From the NCBI GenBank assembly GCA_003349915.1, contig QFXE01000005.1:310001-374000 (forward strand): a stretch of DNA of 64,000 nt. Direction: 5' to 3'. Shown here in pieces: positions 1-8,466 of the stretch; the first letter of the stretch is position 1; each line of letters starts with the position of its first letter. This DNA comes from an endosymbiont of Escarpia spicata. Lineage in GTDB: Bacteria > Pseudomonadota > Gammaproteobacteria > Chromatiales > Chromatiaceae. Under the pieces are notes generated by a model, which saw nothing but the letters and a program-made list of their open reading frames with translations, searched no databases and was not told the origin of the DNA. A program made the translations under genes and the position numbers.

Positions 1-1395
1 CGATACTGACGAGAACGAGGACGACCAGCCACCATCCGATGTCAAGCGCTGCGCGCCCGCCTCCTGCCTGAGCGTAAGTGGCCAACATTGCAGGTCGAAT
101 TCTGCATCTGGAAGATCCGGATGTTTTGTAGAAGACAGCCTGATATCGAATAGATTCTCTTCAGACTTTTCGGCATGCACCACTAACTCCAGGTCAACGA
201 CAAAACGGCGAAGACGCAGGAGCAAATTCTCCAGAGCCTGTTGAGTCGAGTCAGCCCCGCCTTCTACGTCTGGTGAAAACGGCTCCAGAAGATCGCGTAG
301 TACACTGATACCTTTCTGTTGAGGGCAGAGAATCGCCTCTACCCCCATGTGCTTGCTTTGTCCTCGCATCTCCACGAGAAACTCAACATTCTGGTGGAAC
401 GCAGCGTTCGTGGCATTCGCTGATCCGGTCCACACCCGCCCTATTCCCGAATCGTCAAAAGCAAACAACTTGGCATGTAAGCCTGAAAGTAGGCTTGCGG
501 TGTCCGACCCACCATCCGGTTCAGCACCTTCTTCCTGCTCTATGTCTGCCCCTTCACTCAAAGCGAAAATCTCGTAGTCGCCTATTTGGTCGGGATTAAT
601 CGCTTCCAACTCATCGACGCGGGAAACAAGCGTCTGCTCACCGGAGATATTCAGCCGACTGAGGGTGCTTTTCGCGACAAATGGTGCGATGACGAGACCC
701 TGGTCTGCGCTATCCGGGAACGGCCACACATCTTGTTCACCAGGCAAGCCGATCGGCCAGAATTCAATATCTTCAATATGCTCCGGCAACTGGAACTCTA
801 CATAGCCAAGCTCACTGGCCAGCTCCGCCAACGTATTCTTTGTATTATCCGTTAGCTCCTGTACAGCCATCTCCTGCAGCGAACGGATGAACCGTGAGAG
901 TGGTTCATTTTTCTTTGTCGCCCCCTTGCCCACTACCCCATCCAGTACAAGCAGGGTGTCCCAGGAACGATCAAATGTGAGATTACGAGAGGCACAGAGC
1001 AGGCGATACTGCGGTGGCTCGCCATCATCCACGTAGCGCACTATCCACACTTTAGGGTGAAACACACCTCCATCCCTGACCGCCCTCACCTCATGGACAC
1101 TTGACTCGAGGTAACCAAAGAGCAGTCGATAGGTCTTTGGCACAACGATCTGGCCAGCCTGGCAAAACACGTGGATGCGATCTACATGACGGCGCAACGC
1201 TTCCAGCAAGGCATTCGGGTCCTTGGTTGGTTGACCATCGTCCCCTTCCCAGTCAAAGAAGGTAAACGCAAGTGGCGCGACCAATAACGCCATCAGGTCC
1301 AGGGAGTAAGTCGTCGATACCGCGGCATCCAGGTGGAATCCCGGTGGTGGGCGCAGTGATTCAAGCAGCAGAGTACGATCCTTCGGTGCCAGCAC
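1..1395 (-). CDS. Phospholipase D-fold protein with two HKD motifs (3' end beyond window)
   Basis: The frame is open from a GTG at 1395 to the window edge (465 codons), so the C-terminus is missing. Two HKD-type half-sites are visible: HPK at residues 113-115 followed by SRNLTFDRSWD (136-146), and HAK at 307-309 followed by GSANATNAAFHQNVE (324-338). This is the layout of a two-HKD phospholipase D superfamily protein, a fold shared by lipases and by nucleases such as those in defence loci. The GTG overlaps the last base of the upstream DUF6361 stop (TAGTG), so translation is probably coupled. Linkage to DUF6361 and Hachiman suggests a nuclease in a defence module; that role is inferred. The start is chosen for the overlap, since no ATG fits as well. 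Confidence 0.72.
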   Translation of the reverse strand, partial: MLAPKDRTLLLESLRPPPGFHLDAAVSTTYSLDLMALLVAPLAFTFFDWEGDDGQPTKDPNALLEALRRHVDRIHVFCQAGQIVVPKTYRLLFGYLESSVHEVRAVRDGGVFHPKVWIVRYVDDGEPPQYRLLCASRNLTFDRSWDTLLVLDGVVGKGATKKNEPLSRFIRSLQEMAVQELTDNTKNTLAELASELGYVEFQLPEHIEDIEFWPIGLPGEQDVWPFPDSADQGLVIAPFVAKSTLSRLNISGEQTLVSRVDELEAINPDQIGDYEIFALSEGADIEQEEGAEPDGGSDTASLLSGLHAKLFAFDDSGIGRVWTGSANATNAAFHQNVEFLVEMRGQSKHMGVEAILCPQQKGISVLRDLLEPFSPDVEGGADSTQQALENLLLRLRRFVVDLELVVHAEKSEENLFDIRLSSTKHPDLPDAEFDLQCWPLTLRQEAGAQRLTSDGGWSSSFSSVS

Positions 1396-2648
1396 TACCC
1401 CTGCCCCCTTCCCAGACCGCGAAGGATATCCTGCACAATGGTCTGAGCCTGCTGCCAGCGGTAGGTGAGTTGCTGTGTACCGGCCGCACCACTCCACATC
1501 TCAAGCGCCCTGGGGTTACCAAGTCGGGCCAGTGTTCGTTTCAATCGACGCTCACGATGATGAATGAGGTCTCTCGCGGCACGAGCACCAATGAGGGTAT
1601 CGATTTCATCTGTAGCAAGTGCGAGATCTGTCCAGGTATTTATGAAATGGACAGTTGGAATTGGAATACGCGGATTTACATGATGAATGACTTTCCAGAA
1701 ATCAGAGCGGGACTCAACCCACCGATCTAACGTTCGGCGTTTGTCTTCGATCTCACCATACCAATCGCCCAGTGCATTCCGATAATGACCAACGAGGCCC
1801 TCCGATGAGTCGGCTCCATCATTGCGGTTCGACGCGCGCTTTTCCGCCAGCATCAGGTTATAGAGCAAAGCTGCTCCTAGCATAACCAGCGAGAAGAGTT
1901 CCGCATGATGCAGCTGCGCCTTCACTTGGCTTGTGCATTCACCAATTTGTGGATGGTGCCAGGGGAAACTGACCGCATCCCACCACTTACCCTGGTCGAT
2001 TAGAAATGCGATTAGGGTACCCGGAACATTTGTCATTATCTGCTGATGCAGATACTCGGCCTCTTCTTCTCGCAGTTGAAGCGAGGCTTCTTCAGGGAAT
2101 CCATCCGGCGCGGGTGGCAAACCCTCGTGCCAGTTGGTCTGCGGCTTGAAAAGTTCGACGACTCCATCCTCGGCAGAGGCATGAATCTGACGTCGACCCA
2201 GGTAGAATCCATCAAGCGACCGATGATACTGATCCAGAGAACCCTGAAATCGGCGGATACCAAAAACACCGAGACCCGCCCAATACACCGAACTCGGTAA
2301 TCTTTGCAAACCGGCTTTCGCATCTTTACCGATTACTCCGTCCGTATCGTCCGACTTGAGTAACTGGTAAATCAGATCAATTTCGTGCCGGCGCGCCAGC
2401 CTGGCCACATCACTAGATTTTGTCCTGCCGGCCTCAAGCGCCTGATATATCCATGGAATGAACAGCAGGTACTTAGCCCGTGTCTGGATCGTGCTGATGC
2501 CGGGAAACAATGAATCTGCAAGCGCGTCTCTAACTGTTCCAATGCCAAGCTCATCCCGCGTGTCTTGTTCACGGAACAGATCAACGACATCGAGCGCTTT
2601 ACGACGGTCGCTTTCTGAATGATCGAGCCAAGCAAAAGTGGATACCAT
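1395..2648 (-). CDS. DUF6361 family protein
   Basis: A 417-residue soluble protein. The N-terminus, with the segment WLDHSESDRRKALDVVDLFR followed by ELGIGTVRDALADSLFPG and a run ending KYLLFIPWIYQ, matches my memory of the DUF6361 family. The biochemical function is unknown to me. It sits 55 bp downstream of hamB on the same strand and overlaps the phospholipase D-fold gene by one base, so the two form a tight pair. DUF6361 genes recur beside PLD-fold and helicase genes in defence islands as I recall, so a defence role is inferred. The longer gap from hamB than elsewhere in the run leaves room for a separate promoter. Confidence 0.7.
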   Translation of the reverse strand: MVSTFAWLDHSESDRRKALDVVDLFREQDTRDELGIGTVRDALADSLFPGISTIQTRAKYLLFIPWIYQALEAGRTKSSDVARLARRHEIDLIYQLLKSDDTDGVIGKDAKAGLQRLPSSVYWAGLGVFGIRRFQGSLDQYHRSLDGFYLGRRQIHASAEDGVVELFKPQTNWHEGLPPAPDGFPEEASLQLREEEAEYLHQQIMTNVPGTLIAFLIDQGKWWDAVSFPWHHPQIGECTSQVKAQLHHAELFSLVMLGAALLYNLMLAEKRASNRNDGADSSEGLVGHYRNALGDWYGEIEDKRRTLDRWVESRSDFWKVIHHVNPRIPIPTVHFINTWTDLALATDEIDTLIGARAARDLIHHRERRLKRTLARLGNPRALEMWSGAAGTQQLTYRWQQAQTIVQDILRGLGRGQG

Positions 2649-2703
2649 TTATTCTTTACCTGTCCAGTCCTGAGCTCGGAATAGTTCGAGACAACAATAT
2701 GGA

Positions 2704-5700
2704 TTACTGTTGCACGAGTTCATTCATTCGCTCCTGGAAATAGCTTGGGTATTTCTCCATCACCGCTTTGGCTCCGCCCCGGGCTTGTTTCAGCGCCTTC
2801 ACGAGATCCTTCTTCTGGGTCGCTGCCAGATTCAAGGATGCAGCGAGGTCCTGAGAGATAACACGGTCCGAAATGCCAAGCTCATAAAGGGCAACGGTGG
2901 TTTCCGTGGGCAGACCATATTTAAGGCGCTTTTGAAAAAGCTGCAGGCGATTGACCAAGTCTCCGGTGCCGTCTTGGTCAAGTGTTTCAGTGAATTCACA
3001 CAACGCACCTACCAGCAGCGCACCTTCATAAGCGAGCGTCCCTTCGCAGACGTCGACAACATGATCGATCTTGAACTCCCTCCGTCGGGTACCCCATATC
3101 ATTTTGGCTTTACGCTGACGGATGATTTCCAGTAAGTCTCTGAAAGGCAGCCCACTGATCCATCCAAGCGCGATTTCCTTAAGCACCTCCGGTTTATCGA
3201 ACTTTGTGAATACGCCGCTGTTGATATGCCGGGTGAGCAATGGCCAGACAAGGTCGAGCGCTTCTGTTTCATCAACAATCGAAAGCAGGCGGTCAGCGTT
3301 GGCCTGAACCCATTCCTCAATGGCTTGGGCATCCTGAACACCATAAAGTGTTCTGCCATAGATTATACGGCGAGGCGGATCGGTGATGTTTGCGGAGATA
3401 TTCCCAGCGAGAAGCTGAAACAACTCGCGGATATGCTCTTTTTTCTGATCATCAGCCAGGAAGAAAGCAAGCGTACCTTCGGCTAGGCGGGTCACATCGT
3501 CCTCTGAAAGACCATCCTCCTTCTCATCCCAGTGGGATAACAGGAAGCTCTCGACGGCACAAATGAGGCTGATTCTCCATGCAACTTGCCGCTCGACACC
3601 GTCTCGTGAGAATCCTTTATCTCCATGTTGAGCAGCTATCCCGGCAGCGATCTGGGCAATTTCATTTGGGTTGCTGATGTAGCCCTTAGCAAAATCCAGA
3701 GCATCCATGGTGATGGTGTATTTCTCGTCATCACTCTTGATGGGATCGAAGATCGATAGGAGATTGCTGATGCATGGCTCCGAATTGTGCGGCTCCAGAA
3801 GTTCTTTCATCTGATCCCAGCGCCATTTGCCGTTACGGACCTTCCGCTTGTCATAGATCACCGGATCTGCGAACAGGATACTGCCTTCGGTATGCATCCC
3901 GGCTCGGCCCGCTCGGCCAATGAGGTTGTGGAAATCGCGAACCTTGATACGCTCCATGCCCTGATAGACACTGGTCACGATGAGGTATCGAATCGGCAAA
4001 TTTACGCCCTGTGCCAAAGTGGATGTGCAAACAACGAATCGCACAAGGTCGTCACGCATGGCGTGTTCTACCGCCAGCCGGATACCGTGTGGTGTATTGC
4101 CATGATGGGAAAAAATGCCATGTGCTGCGCTCTGGGATGCTGGGGCGTCAGCTCCGAGATTCTCAACGTGAAGATGAGTCAGGCACTCAACTTCCTGGGC
4201 GTCTGAAAAATCCGAAGGCAAAGCCAGAGGTGCGCCTCGCTCGATAACATCGACAGCCTTTTCACAGATGTTTGCCGCTGTCGACTTCCTCCCGCAGAAA
4301 ACAGCGATGCTGCCATTCGGGACCAATTTCAGACCGAGGTAAAGCGCAATGGCCTGGCCATCATCTTTCTCTGGGAAGTAGCGGTCTTTCTGTTCTCTGC
4401 CTCTCCTCCCGAGATTGAATCGCTCAATCACCCTCGGAACGAAAAACTCGTTCTGTTCTGCGTCACGGCTGTCAACGTACTCGATCCTCCCCAACTGATC
4501 GAGCCAGCTCGCGAACCCGACCGACCTGAAAGTCGGAATCAGGGTAGTGCCTTCGACGACATTAGGCTCGCCGTTCAGCCATTCGCCGACAGCCTCGGCA
4601 TTGCTGATCACTGCCGATATCAGCACCTTTTGGGTTCCTGCAGGAATCATGGAGCGCAGAGATGTTAGGAGCAGCTCGTATGTTATGCCTCGCGTGCCGC
4701 TGTCAAACTGGTGGCCTTCATCAAAGACCAGCAACCCAACGTGGGCAGCCAGCTCCGGAGCGTGCCGAAGGACGTAGAGCAGCTTCTCGGGGGTTACAAC
4801 CAGGATCTGTTGGTGCCCCAGGAGTTCGGCAATCTCGAAGTCAGTCTGTAGGGCATCGGATAATTCATCAACCTTGGTGGGTTCGTTATTGAATGCTTCG
4901 ACGAGGCTGTTCTTGATTTCATGGCATAGCGCCCTGAATGGAGCGATGATGATGGCCAGCGCTATGCGATCAGCCAGAAACGCGCTTCGAAGGATCAGTT
5001 CCGTTGCCTTCGTTTTGCCGGCGCTGGTGGGCATTTGAACGATGGCGGACTCGCCTTTGAGAACATCAGCCTTGCCCAAAAGGTGTTGCGCGGGCCAGAG
5101 CTCCTTGATGAAGGACTCCTTTTGCAGCGCATTTAGCCATTTGTCGCGGGGCAGCCCGGAATATGACGGCAAAGCCTTCCAGACAGAATTTTCGAGTTTT
5201 TTCCTCAGAACGGCCGCAATCACATCACCAAATAGAAGCTGCCTTGGCGTGCCAATTTCATAGACGGCGTCTCTCAGCTTCGTGGCTAAATCGAGAAGGT
5301 TGTCTTCACCATTCCCATCCTCGAAAAACTGGAGGAGCCATCGGGAAGTGCCGTCGAGAAATTCTCCAAAAGGTCCTTCAGCTCCGTCAAAATAGGTCTC
5401 GAGGTCGGCCTGCAACAACCAGAGCAACAGGTCTTCCAAGCCATCGCCATCCAGATCTGGGCAGTCCTCATCGATGCGCTTCGCCAATACCGACGCGCTT
5501 CCGGGAAGATCGCACAGGTAATAGGAGGCAGAGCCCATAAGCACGAGGTATGGATCAAGTGCCTCGTTCAGCTTTGATTGGAGGTAGGAGTCGAAAAAGC
5601 GGGCAGAAAAAAGCAGATTGGTTCTCAGCTCCGAGAGGGAGCCGGGATCTAGCTCCTCACGGTTGATGGCGGCGGCAAGGTCGCCCAGCAAACCAATCGA

Positions 5701-5829
5701 GATGGTGAAGAGCTTGGCCGGATCTTGGGTAATTTTGATGTGATGCTCTTCCGGAACACCGTACTCGAGCATCTTGGCTTTTGACCTGGTGACGCCAAAC
5801 AGGAGTTGGGATTTCTGTTCAGGCCTCAT
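2704..5829 (-). CDS. hamB: Hachiman system helicase HamB
   Basis: A 1,041-residue superfamily 2 helicase. Motif I is QMPTSAGKT (about 265-273), motif II is DEGH (370-373), and motif VI contains IGRAGRAG in the second RecA domain after TSTLAQGVNLP. The Ski2-like motif set, an N-terminal region of about 250 residues before motif I and the long helical C-terminus fit HamB of Hachiman. Its start overlaps the 3' end of the DUF1837 gene by 11 bp, which is the defining hamA-hamB arrangement. In known Hachiman systems HamB senses or loads on DNA and licenses the HamA nuclease, which then degrades DNA and aborts infection. All helicase motifs look intact, so the system is probably functional. Confidence 0.92.
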   Translation of the reverse strand: MRPEQKSQLLFGVTRSKAKMLEYGVPEEHHIKITQDPAKLFTISIGLLGDLAAAINREELDPGSLSELRTNLLFSARFFDSYLQSKLNEALDPYLVLMGSASYYLCDLPGSASVLAKRIDEDCPDLDGDGLEDLLLWLLQADLETYFDGAEGPFGEFLDGTSRWLLQFFEDGNGEDNLLDLATKLRDAVYEIGTPRQLLFGDVIAAVLRKKLENSVWKALPSYSGLPRDKWLNALQKESFIKELWPAQHLLGKADVLKGESAIVQMPTSAGKTKATELILRSAFLADRIALAIIIAPFRALCHEIKNSLVEAFNNEPTKVDELSDALQTDFEIAELLGHQQILVVTPEKLLYVLRHAPELAAHVGLLVFDEGHQFDSGTRGITYELLLTSLRSMIPAGTQKVLISAVISNAEAVGEWLNGEPNVVEGTTLIPTFRSVGFASWLDQLGRIEYVDSRDAEQNEFFVPRVIERFNLGRRGREQKDRYFPEKDDGQAIALYLGLKLVPNGSIAVFCGRKSTAANICEKAVDVIERGAPLALPSDFSDAQEVECLTHLHVENLGADAPASQSAAHGIFSHHGNTPHGIRLAVEHAMRDDLVRFVVCTSTLAQGVNLPIRYLIVTSVYQGMERIKVRDFHNLIGRAGRAGMHTEGSILFADPVIYDKRKVRNGKWRWDQMKELLEPHNSEPCISNLLSIFDPIKSDDEKYTITMDALDFAKGYISNPNEIAQIAAGIAAQHGDKGFSRDGVERQVAWRISLICAVESFLLSHWDEKEDGLSEDDVTRLAEGTLAFFLADDQKKEHIRELFQLLAGNISANITDPPRRIIYGRTLYGVQDAQAIEEWVQANADRLLSIVDETEALDLVWPLLTRHINSGVFTKFDKPEVLKEIALGWISGLPFRDLLEIIRQRKAKMIWGTRRREFKIDHVVDVCEGTLAYEGALLVGALCEFTETLDQDGTGDLVNRLQLFQKRLKYGLPTETTVALYELGISDRVISQDLAASLNLAATQKKDLVKALKQARGGAKAVMEKYPSYFQERMNELVQQ

Positions 5830-6637
5830 CCGCAGCCCTCCTGTAGAGCTCGTGGACGAGTACCATCATCTGTTCCCCTTTGATCACAATCAGCACCAGG
5901 TCACCTGAATGCGGATGAGAGGAGGAATCGGTCGTGGATGTCAGGTCGTCGTCAAAAAGCGGATTCTCAAAAAGCGCGACAGCCCCATATACTTCCTTGT
6001 ATGGATGATCCACTTCGTTCTGGAAGCGCTCGATTTTTTCGGCGTCATCAAGCTCATTGCGGCCATGCAACCTTTGCTTAATGGCATTTAAAGATTCCGC
6101 CTTTCTGGCTATGTCTTTTACCGAGCCATCTACTGCATCTTGAAGTCTGGACTTGGCCTTCTTTCCTGAGAACTGCGCCTTCGATTCAAAAATTGCCAGC
6201 CTATCCTTCGAAGAGGCTTTGCCATCCTTGACGATATGAAAGCCGATTATGTCACTGCCTTTGGTAGACTCATTCCGAATGGTCTTGTCACCGTAGCGTG
6301 TGCGTGGAACCCAGTAGCCAAGCAGGTATTCAAGAAAATCGGCAACCAGCACTTCTCCAAAGTCGCCAGCGCGGATACTTGGTCCTGGCGCATCTTTTGG
6401 GTCAGGGAACTTTATGGTGTTGAGATACTCTCCGCGTGAGCACTTGTAACCCCTGCGCCAATAATCGATTTCGCTGTCATAGCAGTAGTGATTGCGAAAG
6501 TGTTTCGCCCAGGCGGAGAGCACTGCCTCGTCTTTCTCATGACGGAACTCCCAGACTTCGACCTCCTTGCCGTCTGCGGTCTTCAGTCGTTCGCCGGTAT
6601 CGACGAGCCATTTAATGTGTTCCGAAGTCCAGGACAT
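5819..6637 (-). CDS. hamA: Hachiman system nuclease HamA (DUF1837)
   Basis: A 272-residue DUF1837 protein with a PD-(D/E)xK-like active site: GDFGE (91-95), GSD (127-129) and ESK (151-153). This is the HamA effector of Hachiman, which cleaves DNA without strong sequence preference once released by HamB. It begins 7 bp after the stop of the repeat-bearing membrane protein gene and overlaps hamB by 11 bp. The pair is therefore probably transcribed together with the upstream chaperone-like module as well as from any local promoter. Size and motif spacing agree with the family; no damage is visible. Confidence 0.92.
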   Translation of the reverse strand: MSWTSEHIKWLVDTGERLKTADGKEVEVWEFRHEKDEAVLSAWAKHFRNHYCYDSEIDYWRRGYKCSRGEYLNTIKFPDPKDAPGPSIRAGDFGEVLVADFLEYLLGYWVPRTRYGDKTIRNESTKGSDIIGFHIVKDGKASSKDRLAIFESKAQFSGKKAKSRLQDAVDGSVKDIARKAESLNAIKQRLHGRNELDDAEKIERFQNEVDHPYKEVYGAVALFENPLFDDDLTSTTDSSSHPHSGDLVLIVIKGEQMMVLVHELYRRAADEA

Positions 6638-6644
6638 TGCTAGA

Positions 6645-8309
6645 TCAATATCTACTTGTGCGGAGTTTATTCAATTCCTCTTTCTGACAGCTATAAACAT
6701 TTGCAGGTGAACCTCGGTACTTGCAAGCGTCTATGATCCCAGCCCGATCAGAAGATGAAAGCCCCGACAGATCGGGCCCTGTCCCTATTCGTTTCAACTT
6801 ACTCAGCTCCTCTTTCTGACAACTATAAACATTTGCTGGTGAGCCTCGGTATTTGCAAGCATCTATGATCCCACGCCGATCAGAAGAAGATAGCCCAGAC
6901 AGATCGGGACCTGCCCCTGTTCGCTTCAACTTATTCAATTCTTCTTTCTGACAGCTATACACATTTGCTGGTGAACCTCGGTACTTGCAAGCGTCTATGA
7001 TCCCACGCCGATCAGAAGAAGAAAGCCTAGACAGATCTGGGCCTGTCCCTGTTCGCTTCAACTTATTCAATTCTTCTTTCTGACAGCTATACACATTTGC
7101 TGGTGAACCACGGTACTTGCAAGCGTCTATGATCCCACGCCGATCAGAAGAAGATAGCCTAGACAGATCTGGGCCCGTCCCTGTTCGCCTCAACTTATTC
7201 AATTCTTCTTTCTGACAGCTATAAACATTTGCAGGTGAACCACGGTACTTGCAAGCATCTATGATCCCAAGTCGGTCCGCTTCAGATATATCACTAATAT
7301 CTTTGCCTGGTATTTTGCTTTGTGAATTTGTTGGCGAGTCATGTTTTCTTGTTTTTTTAATAGTTGCGTGACGCAATGTATCTAATAGTTTTTTACTAAC
7401 CCATCCATCTACTGTTAGCCCTTGCGCCTTCTGAAAAGCTTTCACGGCGGCAGCAGTCCGGCGACCATAATCTCCATCCACCGGCCCGGGTTTATACCCG
7501 AGGTCAGTCAGAATCTGTTGAGCCTCTCTGGTGTATTGTGCACTGGGCTTCTTGGGAGCACTACGGGTCGATGTGCCCGGTGAAACCGATGGATACGACG
7601 GTTGATACGAACCACCCAACTGTCTGGCCTCACGAATGGCCTCCGCGATAATCTGGCTCCGGTAAGGTTTTACATCACGCTCAGCTCTCGACTGGGAACC
7701 CTGACGATACCGATAGCTCCCACAGCGGCTATTGTAATCGTCGACGATTCGGTTGAACTTTCCGACCTCTGCATTGCTATCGATGACATCTCGCATTGCC
7801 TCAATGCGAATGCCCTCCCGGATACACCAGCGAATCTGTGGCACGGAGAGCACCTTGTTGGTGCCGACTGAAGGCTTTGTATATTTCAATCCGGCGTTTT
7901 GAGCCGCGCCTGGGGTTCGGACCGCCGGAGCAGGACTGCTCTGCGGGTAGCCGTAGTTTTGCGACGATGATGGCGGATTGTATGAGGGCTTCTTGTTACT
8001 TTGTCCTCCATTGTTAATAAGCCATATCACAAATACGACGCCGATAATGCCAAGAATCCATTTGCCACCCGAACCGCCGGTGTTATTGCCAGAACTAACC
8101 GTTTCAACAGGTGGAGGTGATCTTTTGGTCTTTCGCTCGGGTTTGGGGGTGGCTTTTTCCGGTTGAGGCTGCGGCGGTTGCTTAGGCGTTGAGGGCTTGG
8201 CTTCCGCTTTTGGTTCGGGCTTTATGGGTTCGTCGACGCCACTGACCTCGGAGGCCAGATCTGAAAGCCCGGAGAAGCCTTTTTTGTCCTTATCGTTATC
8301 GCCAGCCAT
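6645..8309 (-). CDS. Membrane-anchored peptidoglycan-binding protein with five 44-residue repeats
   Basis: A 554-residue protein. The N-terminus has the short motif DKDKKGFSGLSDLASEV, shared with the neighbouring 238-residue protein, then a Pro/Lys-rich linker. One membrane segment (about 83-100, WILGIIGVVFVIWLI) follows. Next comes a conserved Cys-containing stretch (IRWCIREGIRIE ... DYNSRCGSYRYR) that I recall from other gammaproteobacterial proteins, and a peptidoglycan-binding type 1 domain (about 260-315; DGDYGRRTAAAVKAFQ). From about residue 337 there are five near-identical 44-residue repeats, each carrying ACKYRG and YSCQKEEL with one Cys each. The topology suggests a cytoplasmic tail and a disulphide-containing periplasmic part that touches the cell wall. 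It is last in the Hsp70-led gene run and 7 bp from hamA. Function unknown. Confidence 0.85.
   Translation of the reverse strand: MAGDNDKDKKGFSGLSDLASEVSGVDEPIKPEPKAEAKPSTPKQPPQPQPEKATPKPERKTKRSPPPVETVSSGNNTGGSGGKWILGIIGVVFVIWLINNGGQSNKKPSYNPPSSSQNYGYPQSSPAPAVRTPGAAQNAGLKYTKPSVGTNKVLSVPQIRWCIREGIRIEAMRDVIDSNAEVGKFNRIVDDYNSRCGSYRYRQGSQSRAERDVKPYRSQIIAEAIREARQLGGSYQPSYPSVSPGTSTRSAPKKPSAQYTREAQQILTDLGYKPGPVDGDYGRRTAAAVKAFQKAQGLTVDGWVSKKLLDTLRHATIKKTRKHDSPTNSQSKIPGKDISDISEADRLGIIDACKYRGSPANVYSCQKEELNKLRRTGTGPDLSRLSSSDRRGIIDACKYRGSPANVYSCQKEELNKLKRTGTGPDLSRLSSSDRRGIIDACKYRGSPANVYSCQKEELNKLKRTGAGPDLSGLSSSDRRGIIDACKYRGSPANVYSCQKEELSKLKRIGTGPDLSGLSSSDRAGIIDACKYRGSPANVYSCQKEELNKLRTSRY
6648..7301 (-). 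repeat. Five tandem ~132-bp coding repeats
   Basis: The 3' end of the 554-codon gene is made of five in-frame tandem units of 132 bp (the last is 126 bp plus the stop). Units 2-4 are nearly identical at the nucleotide level; unit 1 diverges at its start (DISDISEADR versus DLSRLSSSDR) and unit 5 ends in a short unique tail. High DNA identity implies recent duplication or ongoing gene conversion, and copy number is likely to vary between strains. Confidence 0.93.
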
Positions 8310-8466
8310 GGGCTTCGTCCCCGTCCTTTTCGCACATAAACTTTATGCCGAGTTCCCTCATATAAACGTCAGCCCCCAAGCGCCCAGGCCACCAATGCCG
8401 GTGCATAAAAGAACCTGCATATTCACCGAGTTTCAAACGCGCTTTCCATGTGAATAAGCCGATCAC
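8296..8466 (-). CDS. Small translationally coupled ORF (56 aa), hypothetical
   Basis: The apparent 153-bp gap between the 238-residue and 554-residue protein genes is fully open in one frame. A GTG at 8466 overlaps the upstream stop (ATGTGA gives GTGA), and the frame ends in TAA at 8296, 14 bp inside the start of the 554-residue gene. The product would begin MIGLFTWKARLKLGEY and end EAHGWR, with many basic and aromatic residues. Overlaps at both ends are typical of translational coupling in a polycistronic message. I recognise no family, and the short length means a chance ORF cannot be excluded. Confidence 0.45.
   Translation of the reverse strand: MIGLFTWKARLKLGEYAGSFMHRHWWPGRLGADVYMRELGIKFMCEKDGDEAHGWR

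Noticed and set aside
6648-7301. Regular repeats that could suggest a CRISPR array
   Set aside because: The units are 132 bp, fully coding and have no spacer/repeat alternation; they encode a protein repeat.
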